From NCBI GenBank assembly GCA_026387215.1, contig JAPLMC010000033.1:2760-12667 (forward strand): DNA of 9,908 nucleotides. Reading direction: 5' to 3'. The notes under the pieces are model-generated. The model ran no database searches. It was not told where the DNA came from and worked only from the letters and a program-made list of their open reading frames with translations. The stretch comes from Candidatus Omnitrophota bacterium (GTDB lineage: Bacteria > Omnitrophota > Gorgyraeia > Gorgyraeales > Gorgyraeaceae). Positions 1 through 4,860 of this stretch are shown piece by piece. Position 1 is the stretch's first letter, and each line of letters starts with the position of its first letter. A program made the translations under genes and the position numbers.

Positions 1-18
1 AAAATAAGTTTTGCTCAT
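1..18 (-). CDS. Possible 5' end of a divergent gene running off the left edge
   Basis: On the minus strand an ATG at 18-16 opens six codons (MSKTYF) that run off the edge without a stop. The first residues resemble the start of some methionyl-tRNA synthetases, but six residues cannot support a family call, so no function is given. No clear Shine-Dalgarno is visible upstream on that strand. The next well-supported gene on the right reads the other way, so a divergent gene here would be reasonable. The evidence is weak. Confidence 0.2.
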
Positions 19-141
19 CGGTATAACTTCTAATACTTTAAGCTTAACCTTACCTATCAGAGTAATTAATTTAACTCTAAACCATTATTAAAGAGTGTCA
101 TGGATATCTATCCTATCTTGCCGATATTTAGGAAATCGCTC
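19..141. other. AT-rich intergenic stretch, no gene seen
   Basis: No convincing coding frame is visible on either strand. The stretch holds a 10-bp perfect palindrome TTAAGCTTAA at 38-47 and a short inverted repeat, AGAGT at 59-63 against ACTCT at 74-78, with an AT-rich centre. Either could be chance in such AT-rich DNA or an operator for the putative divergent gene at the left edge. No function is claimed. Confidence 0.4.
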
Positions 142-170
142 TTTACAGCTTTGAGAAAATCATGTATACT
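142..170 (+). promoter_or_regulatory. Sigma70-type promoter for tRNA-Pro
   Basis: TTTACA at 142-147 matches the -35 consensus at five of six positions. TATACT at 165-170 matches the -10 consensus at five of six. The spacer is the ideal 17 nt. The predicted start near 177 gives a leader of about 40 nt before the tRNA at 218. No T-run terminator is seen between the tRNA and the PilZ gene, so this promoter may also drive PilZ, hom and thrC. Confidence 0.6.
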
Positions 171-217
171 TAACTTCAGATTTCGCAACTCGTTGGAAAA
201 TAGTAGCTACATAAATA

Positions 218-294
218 CGGGGCGTGGCGCAGTTGGCTAGCGCACCTGAATGGGGTTCAGGGGGTCGCTGGTTCGAATCCAGCCGTCCCGACCA
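218..294 (+). tRNA. tRNA-Pro (anticodon GGG)
   Basis: A complete cloverleaf can be folded by hand. The acceptor stem pairs 218-224 with 284-290 and includes one G-U pair. The D stem GCGC (227-230) pairs with GCGC (240-243) around a loop containing GG. The anticodon stem is 245-249 with 257-261, and its 7-nt loop ATGGGGT places GGG at 252-254. The T arm (267-283) carries the TTCGAAT loop. Base 291 is the discriminator A, and CCA at 292-294 is encoded in the DNA. GGG reads the proline codons CCC and CCU. The G after the anticodon fits proline tRNAs. The variable loop is short (class I). Confidence 0.97.
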
Positions 295-347
295 TGAACC
301 ACTCGCTAAGAGGCATATTTAAAAGGCAATTTCGCTCGGGTTCATGG
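292..347 (+). repeat. 9-bp inverted repeat from the tRNA CCA end to the PilZ ORF start
   Basis: CCATGAACC at 292-300 is an exact reverse complement of GGTTCATGG at 339-347. The left arm begins with the last bases of the tRNA (CCA), and the right arm contains the first ATG of the PilZ reading frame (344-346). The loop is 38 nt. There is no T-run after the right arm, so it is not a standard terminator. It could pair in a joint tRNA-mRNA transcript and affect tRNA 3' maturation or hide the ATG, or it may be chance. Confidence 0.45.
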
Positions 348-760
348 CAGGCCTTATGTGCAAATGGTACAGGGGTCAAAAATACAAAAGACGGTGTATC
401 TTGACTAATGAACAAACATTTCCTAATCAGCCTGAGCGAAGAAAATTTAAGAGAATTAACAAAAGCTGCGTTGTTTCGTATACGCCTGTAAAAATCGGAG
501 AGTTAAAATATGACGTATCTCAAACTAAAGATCTAAGCGAAGGGGGGCTATTATTTATCTCTGACAAGAAATTTGAAAAAGGCACTATATTGAAGATCAA
601 GCTTAGGTTACCTGAGTTTTTGGATTATGTCATAGTGCAAGCGCAAGTTGTTGATTCGACGCAACGGGCAAGAATTGTTATTTATGAAACAAGGGTTAGT
701 TTTATAGAGGTTGAACAGAAAATAAAAGATGCTATAAAAAGATTGGTGGATTATGAATAA
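344..760 (+). CDS. PilZ-domain protein (putative c-di-GMP receptor)
   Basis: This is a 138-residue protein made almost entirely of one PilZ domain. The two family signatures that bind cyclic di-GMP are both present: RxxxR at R33-R37 (within ERRKFKR) and D/NxSxxG at D63-S65-G68 (DLSEGG). The strand-rich region that follows, to about residue 120, fits the PilZ barrel. No partner domain is seen, so it probably acts as a small cytoplasmic adaptor for a c-di-GMP response. The start is uncertain. ATG 344 has no good Shine-Dalgarno and lies inside an inverted repeat; ATG 356 or TTG 401 would still leave the domain whole, and residues 1-22 do not look conserved. The stop overlaps the hom start by 8 bases, so the two genes are very likely co-transcribed and translationally coupled. 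Its link to threonine synthesis is unknown. Confidence 0.85.
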   Translation: MAGLMCKWYRGQKYKRRCILTNEQTFPNQPERRKFKRINKSCVVSYTPVKIGELKYDVSQTKDLSEGGLLFISDKKFEKGTILKIKLRLPEFLDYVIVQAQVVDSTQRARIVIYETRVSFIEVEQKIKDAIKRLVDYE

Positions 761-2060
761 AAAATTACAAAATAAAATAAATATCGGTTTGATAGGTTTT
801 GGAACTATAGGATCTGGCGTTGTAAAGCTCCTAATGGAGCGGAGAGATTTGTTATTGAAACGTACTGGCATGGACTTTCACCTTTCATTAGTTTGCGATA
901 AAGATTTGTCTCTTAAAAGAGACGTGAATATCCCCAAGAACATGCTTACCAAAGATGTTAGTAAGGTAATAAACGACCCTGATATTCATATTATTGTTGA
1001 ACTAGTAGGCGGCATCCATCCTGCGAAAGAAATTATAATGAAAGCGTTGTCAAAAGGCAAACATGTAGTGACTGCAAATAAGCTGCTTCTGGCATCTGAA
1101 GGCGAAGAGATTTTTCAGAAAGCCAAAGACTCGAATAGAGAAATATATTTCGAGGCAAGCGTTGCAGGGGGCATTCCTATTATAAAAGCAATACGCGAAG
1201 GAATGGTAGGTAATAGATTTTCTAGTATTTTTGGAATCTTAAACGGAACTTCTAATTATATATTATCCAGTATGTCAAGTCAGAGCACAAGTTTTAAAGC
1301 CGCTCTTAAGGAAGCGCAGTCTAAAGGCTACGCTGAAAAAGACCCGTCTTTGGATATAAAAGGTTTGGATTCCAGTCATAAACTTGCGATACTTTTGCTT
1401 CTGGCTTTTGGAAAAAAGGTGGATATAAGTGATATTTACGTAGAAGGAATTGAAGATATTTCTAACTTTGATATCCAATATGCCAAAGAGTTTGGTTACG
1501 CGATAAAATCTCTTGCAATAGCAAAGCGCTGTGGCAATGAATTGGAAGCAAGAGTGCACCCTACTCTTTTACCTTTGGAGCATCTGCTTTCATCTGTCTC
1601 AGGAGTTTATAATGCGATATTTATAGAAGCGGATTTAGTAGGCAAACAGTTATTCTATGGCCAGGGAGCTGGTAAACTGCCTACTGCAAGCGCTGTATTG
1701 AGCGACATAGTGGATATTGGTTATAAGATTGCTTGCGGAAAAAATTCAGCGAAATCTGTAATCTCCAAAGATATAGAAATAAAAAACCTCAAGAAAATGG
1801 ACGATGTTGTAACCAGGTACTATGCGCATTTTTCTGCGATAGATAAGCCAGGAGTTCTTGCAAATATAGCAGACCTTTTAGGCAGGCACAATATTAGCAT
1901 TGCAAGCGTTGTGCAGAAAGAGCGTAGAGAAGCGCATATTGTGCCCATAGTCATGCTTACTCATGAGGCAAGAGAGCTGGATATGCAGGCTGCGTTGTCC
2001 AAAATCAACAAACTCTCAGCTATAAAAAAGAAAAGTGTTGTTATAAGACTGGAAAAATAG
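753..2060 (+). CDS. hom: Homoserine dehydrogenase
   Basis: The enzyme reduces aspartate semialdehyde to homoserine with NAD(P)H, in the branch to threonine and methionine, in the cytoplasm. Its 435 residues match the usual monofunctional form with a regulatory tail. The N-terminal Rossmann fold shows GLIGFGTIGSG at about 13-23. TANK at 107-110 supplies the conserved lysine near the active site. The catalytic domain contains EASVAGGIP (134-142), NGTSNY (164-169) and the signature at 194-211, where E195, D206 and K210 keep the spacing of the substrate and catalytic residues known in the yeast enzyme. An ACT domain from about 356 to the end (AIDKPGVLANIADLL) suggests feedback control by threonine. 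The ATG lies within the 3' end of the PilZ gene, with GGTGG just upstream as a weak ribosome site. No aspartate kinase is fused to it. Confidence 0.97.
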   Translation: MNKKLQNKINIGLIGFGTIGSGVVKLLMERRDLLLKRTGMDFHLSLVCDKDLSLKRDVNIPKNMLTKDVSKVINDPDIHIIVELVGGIHPAKEIIMKALSKGKHVVTANKLLLASEGEEIFQKAKDSNREIYFEASVAGGIPIIKAIREGMVGNRFSSIFGILNGTSNYILSSMSSQSTSFKAALKEAQSKGYAEKDPSLDIKGLDSSHKLAILLLLAFGKKVDISDIYVEGIEDISNFDIQYAKEFGYAIKSLAIAKRCGNELEARVHPTLLPLEHLLSSVSGVYNAIFIEADLVGKQLFYGQGAGKLPTASAVLSDIVDIGYKIACGKNSAKSVISKDIEIKNLKKMDDVVTRYYAHFSAIDKPGVLANIADLLGRHNISIASVVQKERREAHIVPIVMLTHEARELDMQAALSKINKLSAIKKKSVVIRLEK

Positions 2061-2061
2061 A

Positions 2062-2129
2062 AACCGCATAGGTCGCCGTACGCGGAAAAGTAAAAACCGC
2101 GTAGGTTGCCGAAGGCATCCTACGCGGTT
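2062..2129 (+). repeat. Tandem GC-rich palindromes in the hom-thrC spacer
   Basis: The right copy (2095-2129) is a strong hairpin. AACCGCGTAGG (2095-2105) pairs perfectly with CCTACGCGGTT (2119-2129), then after one T-T mismatch TGCC pairs with GGCA around a GAA loop. The left copy (2062-2085) has the same start and end but lacks about nine internal bases and carries substitutions, so it folds poorly. No T-run follows, so it is not a classic terminator. It ends 13 nt before the thrC ATG and could stabilise the upstream mRNA, attenuate, or tune thrC translation. It stands out as GC-rich against its surroundings, which fits an inserted palindromic repeat. Confidence 0.8.
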
Positions 2130-2142
2130 GGGATGGTTATGT

Positions 2143-3192
2143 ATGTGGAAAGGCATTATAGATAAATACAGAGAATATTTACCGGTTACTAAAAATACTA
2201 CTGTAATTACTCTTAACGAAGGCAATACTCCTCTTATATATTCATGCCATCTTTCAGAATTGATCGCAGGAGAAGTGTATTTAAAATATGAAGGCCTTAA
2301 TCCAACTGGTTCTTTTAAAGATAGAGGCATGACCCTTGCTATTACAAAGGCGTTGGAAGAAAAGCATGTTGCAGTTATGTGCGCTTCTACAGGCAATACT
2401 TCTGCCTCGGCAGCGGCATATGCATCAAGAGCCGGGATTAAATGTATTGTCCTTATTCCAAAAGGCGCGATAGCGCTTGGTAAGCTTGCTCAGGCTCTAA
2501 TACACGGCGCCCAGGTCATCGCAGTAGATGGTAATTTTGACGATGCGCTTAATCTTGTAAAAGAAATTACTGCGAAGCACCATATTCAGCTTGTAAATTC
2601 CATAAATCCTTACAGGATTGAAGGCCAGAAGACTGGTTCATTTGAGATATGCGATCAATTAGGTTTAGCTCCGGATTTTCACGCTATTCCAGTAGGAAAC
2701 GCAGGCAATATTACTGCTTACTGGAAAGGCTATAAAGAATATAAAGAAAAAGGTAAGATAAAAAGTCTTCCTGTGATGCTTGGTTTTCAGGCAGAAGGCG
2801 CGGCGCCTATAGTTAGAGGCAAGATTATAGAAAAGCCTGAGACTATTGCCACTGCTATTCGCATTGGAAATCCTGCCAGCTGGAAAATGGCAGAATCTGC
2901 CAGGGATGAATCCAAAGGCCTGATAGACATGGTTTCTGATGAGGAGATACTGGAAGCTTATAAATTTCTAGCGTCAAAAGAAGGCGTATTTGTAGAACCT
3001 GCCTCAGCCGCATCAGTGGCAGGCGTAATGAAGCTTGCCAAAAAAGATTATTTCAAAAAGTTCAAAAATCCAAAACTCGTCTGCATCCTTACCGGCCACG
3101 GCCTCAAAGATCCTGATCGGGCCATAAAATCCATCAAAGAACCCAAAATAGTTCCCGCAAATCTCCAATCAATTCTAAAAGAAATCCTCTAA
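2143..3192 (+). CDS. thrC: Threonine synthase (PLP-dependent)
   Basis: The enzyme converts O-phosphohomoserine to threonine and phosphate, the last step of threonine synthesis, in the cytoplasm. It is a fold-type II PLP enzyme. K59 in PTGSFKDRG (54-62) is the Schiff-base lysine, GNTSAS (84-89) is the substrate loop, and PVGNAGNI (183-190) is the glycine-rich loop holding the PLP phosphate. The C-terminal TGHGLKDPD motif is typical. At 349 residues it belongs to the short bacterial class, as in Bacillus, without the N-terminal extension of the long class. ATG 2143 is preferred over the upstream in-frame TTG at 2128 because MWKGIIDKYREYLPV is the usual family start and 2128 lies inside the hairpin arm. 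The Shine-Dalgarno is poor (GGGATGG at 2130-2136). It sits in one unit with hom; homoserine kinase (thrB) is not adjacent. Confidence 0.97.
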   Translation: MWKGIIDKYREYLPVTKNTTVITLNEGNTPLIYSCHLSELIAGEVYLKYEGLNPTGSFKDRGMTLAITKALEEKHVAVMCASTGNTSASAAAYASRAGIKCIVLIPKGAIALGKLAQALIHGAQVIAVDGNFDDALNLVKEITAKHHIQLVNSINPYRIEGQKTGSFEICDQLGLAPDFHAIPVGNAGNITAYWKGYKEYKEKGKIKSLPVMLGFQAEGAAPIVRGKIIEKPETIATAIRIGNPASWKMAESARDESKGLIDMVSDEEILEAYKFLASKEGVFVEPASAASVAGVMKLAKKDYFKKFKNPKLVCILTGHGLKDPDRAIKSIKEPKIVPANLQSILKEIL

Positions 3193-3193
3193 T

Positions 3194-3241
3194 CCCATAA
3201 TCTTGACATTCTGACAATGTAAGTTTTGTCAAGTTTATGGG
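3194..3241 (+). repeat. RAYT-associated palindrome, copy R1
   Basis: This 48-bp copy keeps the family layout: two 15-nt outer arms (CCCATAATCTTGACA and TGTCAAGTTTATGGG, one mismatch) around an 18-nt centre that can fold into CTGAC/GTAAG with an AAT loop. It has the same orientation as R2 and R3. It is the best-kept full-length pair of outer arms in the window. Confidence 0.85.
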
Positions 3242-3257
3242 TTTTTTTATTTTTTTT
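3194..3257 (+). terminator. Rho-independent-type terminator of the thrC unit (built from palindrome R1)
   Basis: The hairpin begins two bases after the thrC stop. CCCATAA (3194-3200) pairs with TTATGGG (3235-3241), and after one T-T mismatch CTTGACA pairs with TGTCAAG. The stem is followed directly by seven T (3242-3248), then A and eight more T (to 3257). The stem is AT-rich for a terminator, but its top-strand layout (stem then U-run) is right. The stem is a copy of the transposase-associated palindrome, which suggests the element was adopted as a terminator or inserted at a T-tract. Confidence 0.7.
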
Positions 3258-3288
3258 GAAAGAAAAAGCCATTCAGATGTGTCTAATA

Positions 3289-3336
3289 TATAAGAACTTG
3301 ACACTCTAACAATGTCACTTTTGTAAAGTTTACATA
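3289..3336 (+). repeat. RAYT-associated palindrome, copy R2 (degenerate)
   Basis: This is a same-orientation copy with core AACTTGACA at 3295-3303 and the partner TGTAAAGTT at 3322-3330, which has one substitution. The outermost bases have diverged. The centre (CTAACAATGTCAC) aligns with those of R1 and R3. A strong Shine-Dalgarno follows a few bases later, as it does after R3. Confidence 0.8.
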
Positions 3337-3337
3337 G

Positions 3338-3412
3338 AAAAGGAGGTAATATACGAATGAATTAATGCCGGAAACGGCAGCTATTAGTCAAACCAAAGCC
3401 TAAAAAGGCTTT
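3338..3412 (+). other. Leader-like stretch with spare ribosome site, two mini-ORFs and two hairpins
   Basis: AAAAGGAGG at 3338-3346 is a near-perfect Shine-Dalgarno, 10 nt before ATG 3357. That ATG opens only MN and stop (3357-3365). The stop overlaps a second ATG at 3365 in the form TAATG, which opens MPETAAISQTKA and stop (to 3403). TGCCG-GAAA-CGGCA (3366-3379) is a 5-bp hairpin with a GNRA tetraloop. AAAGCC-TAAAAA-GGCTTT (3395-3412) is a second small hairpin. This may be a control leader for the transposase, or debris from an older copy of its 5' end. Protein function of the mini-ORFs is doubtful. Confidence 0.35.
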
Positions 3413-3414
3413 TA

Positions 3415-3462
3415 CCTATAAACTTGACAATCTAACAATGTAAGTTTTGTCAAGTTTATGGC
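3415..3462 (+). repeat. RAYT-associated palindrome, copy R3 (5' flank of the transposase)
   Basis: ATAAACTTGACA (3418-3429) pairs perfectly over 12 bp with TGTCAAGTTTAT (3448-3459), leaving an 18-nt centre. The copy ends one base before the A-run of the transposase Shine-Dalgarno. In mRNA this hairpin would stand directly upstream of the ribosome site and could influence transposase expression. Its centre is almost identical to that of R1. Confidence 0.9.
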
Positions 3463-3477
3463 AAAAGGAGGTGTATT

Positions 3478-4362
3478 GTGGCGGATATAATTGATTTGAT
3501 TGAACAGGGGAAGCTGAGGCGATATTTCAGAGCTAGGAATAAACATTGTTTTGAAGGGGCTGTAAGTCATATTACCCAGCATGCATCAGGGAAAGAGCCT
3601 TTGTTTTTAGAAGGTGCGGATTATCTTTATATACTTCATTTGATGAAAGAATTTCTTTACGAGTTTAAGTTCAGGGTCTTGAGTTTTGTGCTTATGCCGA
3701 ATCATATTCATTTGTTGTTAAAATTTCTTGAACCAAATATGCCGGATGCCATGAAGGCGCTTTTGCAAAGATACGCTATGTATTTCAATAAAAAATACCA
3801 AAGAAGAGGGCATGTGTTTTGTGGGGCGTACAGATCGGCATTGTGTTTTGATGACAGCTATCTTTTAGCCGCCTCTTTATATATGCATTTAAATCCCGTA
3901 AGAAGTAAATTAGTTGAAAAGCCTATAGACTACAGATGGTCTTCATGCGCGTTGTTTTTAAACGAAGTGAAAAAGGAGACTTTTGTAGATTATAAATTTG
4001 TTCTAGAGACTTTAGATAATAACATCTCTGTAGCCAGAATAAAATATAAAAATTTATTAAATCAATCTAACGTTAGCCAGATAAATGATGCGTTTGAAAA
4101 ACGAGAAGCCCTTACAATAATGGCGCGAATGTTAAGAGAAAGAGATAAAGAGTGGGCAGAAGAACATGGTTTATCAGGCGACAAGGACTTAAGAGAGAAG
4201 ATCGAGGAGCTGAAGAATAAAGGCAGTCTTAAGGGCCCAAAGGAAAAGGATGCTAGGAAATTTTTAATAGAACAATTGAAAGTCAGAGGATTTGCGATTA
4301 CTGAAATATCGGAGAAATTAAGTCTGAGTAGGCAGTCTGTATACAGTTATCTGCGGACATAG
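3478..4362 (+). CDS. REP-associated tyrosine transposase (RAYT, Y1/HUH family)
   Basis: This 294-residue protein is a single-tyrosine HUH nuclease of the TnpA/IS200-related RAYT group, which cuts and joins single-stranded DNA at hairpins. The metal-binding HUH motif is H76-I-H78 in MPNHIHLLL. The helix RYAMYFNKKYQRRGHVF (98-114) carries the likely nucleophile tyrosine, probably Y99. ASLYMHLNPVRSKLVEKPIDYRWSS (about 131-155) is the typical family tail of the Y1 domain. After it lies a charged region of about 110 residues ending in a helix-turn-helix (about 268-294, ITEISEKLSLSRQSVYSYL), which may help recognise DNA. The GTG start is set by AGGAGG at 3466-3471 with a 6-nt spacer. Copies of the presumed substrate palindrome lie on both sides. 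The frame is intact and all key residues are present, so it may be active. Confidence 0.93.
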   Translation: MADIIDLIEQGKLRRYFRARNKHCFEGAVSHITQHASGKEPLFLEGADYLYILHLMKEFLYEFKFRVLSFVLMPNHIHLLLKFLEPNMPDAMKALLQRYAMYFNKKYQRRGHVFCGAYRSALCFDDSYLLAASLYMHLNPVRSKLVEKPIDYRWSSCALFLNEVKKETFVDYKFVLETLDNNISVARIKYKNLLNQSNVSQINDAFEKREALTIMARMLRERDKEWAEEHGLSGDKDLREKIEELKNKGSLKGPKEKDARKFLIEQLKVRGFAITEISEKLSLSRQSVYSYLRT

Positions 4363-4410
4363 TCAAGGATCTTTACAAAACTGACATTGTCAGAGTGTCA
4401 AGTTTATGGG
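4363..4410 (-). repeat. RAYT-associated palindrome, copy R4 (inverted, 3' flank)
   Basis: Read on the minus strand this copy aligns with R1-R3, so it is inverted relative to them. On the + strand CTTTACA (4371-4377) pairs with TGTCAAG (4396-4402) with one mismatch, and the centre holds a perfect CTGAC-ATT-GTCAG hairpin (4381-4393). The outer part of the left arm, next to the transposase stop, has diverged. The right arm TGTCAAGTTTATGGG (4396-4410) is intact. Confidence 0.88.
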
Positions 4411-4426
4411 CATGACTAATAGGCAC

Positions 4427-4432
4427 TATAAT
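4427..4432 (+). promoter_or_regulatory. Candidate -10 element for the HTH/lipoprotein genes
   Basis: TATAAT at 4427-4432 is a perfect -10 hexamer. The matching -35 position, 17-18 nt upstream, falls in the last bases of palindrome R4 (TTTATG), a poor match to TTGACA. Transcription would start near 4439, giving a leader of about 50 nt before ATG 4490. A perfect hexamer can arise by chance in AT-rich DNA, so confidence is moderate. Confidence 0.4.
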
Positions 4433-4489
4433 ATGACCTTATTTTTGTTCACACTTACAATCTATCTATTTACAATGAAAGGTAATCTT

Positions 4490-4852
4490 ATGAGGATAAT
4501 GAGTGATAGTAGTATTTTAGCTAATAGGATAAGGACCATTAGAAATTCCAGAGCTTGGACGCAGAATAGGCTAGCAGAAGAAATAAGCGTCCATCCTACA
4601 TATGTAAGCAGGATAGAAAGCTGTAAAAAACTCCCTACTTTCTATATAATTTCTCGTATAGCAGAAGTCTTTGGAATAGAGACCTATGAGCTTTTACTGG
4701 ATGATAAAAAACTAGATTCGCCTGACTATAAGAAAAAGAAAATAATCAATATTCTTAGAGAGTCTAGCCCTGCCAATATAAATATTTATTTCCCATTAAT
4801 TAGCGCGTTAGATAAAGACCGTAAAAAGAAAAAAAGAAAAAATAAAATATAA
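4490..4852 (+). CDS. Small XRE-family helix-turn-helix regulator
   Basis: This 120-residue cytoplasmic protein has one Cro/C1-type HTH domain at about 9-67. The recognition region reads TQNRLAEEISVHPTYVSRIESCKKLPT, and the end of the fold is IAEVFGIETYELL. Such domains bind operator DNA, often as dimers. The rest (about 70-120) matches no domain I recognise and ends in a lysine/arginine run (KDRKKKKRKNKI), which may add nonspecific DNA or RNA binding. The reading frame is open from ATG 4406, but ATG 4490 is chosen because AAAGG (4478-4482) lies 7 nt upstream and the extra N-terminus would be an unlikely hydrophobic stretch partly coded by palindrome R4. The next gene begins 9 bp after its stop, so the two are probably one operon. 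Its target is unknown. Confidence 0.85.
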   Translation: MRIMSDSSILANRIRTIRNSRAWTQNRLAEEISVHPTYVSRIESCKKLPTFYIISRIAEVFGIETYELLLDDKKLDSPDYKKKKIINILRESSPANINIYFPLISALDKDRKKKKRKNKI

Positions 4853-4860
4853 CTAAAAAC

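Larger units (their letters stand above)
3415..4410 (+). mobile_element. RAYT element: transposase gene with flanking inverted palindromes
   Basis: The unit is palindrome R3, then the HUH transposase gene, then palindrome R4 in opposite orientation. R4 begins at the base after the transposase stop codon. This tight packing of a RAYT gene between copies of its own palindrome is the known REP/RAYT arrangement in bacteria. No longer terminal inverted repeats or target-site duplications are seen, which fits single-stranded HUH chemistry. Whether the unit still moves cannot be told from one window. Confidence 0.75.

Noticed and set aside
218..347. tRNA-Pro as an integration (att) site for a mobile element
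   Set aside because: No integrase is present and the 3' end of the tRNA is not repeated in direct orientation downstream. The only match is the 9-bp inverted repeat.
608..871. Minus-strand reading frame opposite the PilZ/hom junction
   Set aside because: It is a shadow of two well-supported + strand genes, with low-complexity hydrophobic content and no ribosome site.
1275..1559. Minus-strand reading frame inside hom
   Set aside because: It lies wholly within the conserved catalytic part of hom and shows no domain or ribosome site.
2094..2142. T-box or other riboswitch ahead of thrC, prompted by ACCGCG in the hairpin
   Set aside because: The full T-box signature is missing, there is no specifier stem, no terminator with a T-run, and the space of 82 nt is too short. 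The motif is simply part of the palindrome arm.
2016..2396. Minus-strand reading frame across the hom-thrC spacer
   Set aside because: It runs through the palindrome and the conserved start of thrC and has no recognisable protein features.
3194..3462. R1, R2 and R3 as a short CRISPR array
   Set aside because: Spacing between copies is irregular (47 and 78 nt), the copies are diverged and strongly palindromic, a fourth copy is inverted beyond a transposase gene, and no cas gene is present.
4406..4489. N-terminal extension of the HTH protein from ATG 4406
   Set aside because: It starts inside palindrome R4, lacks a ribosome site, and lies upstream of the likely -10 element. ATG 4490 has a proper Shine-Dalgarno.
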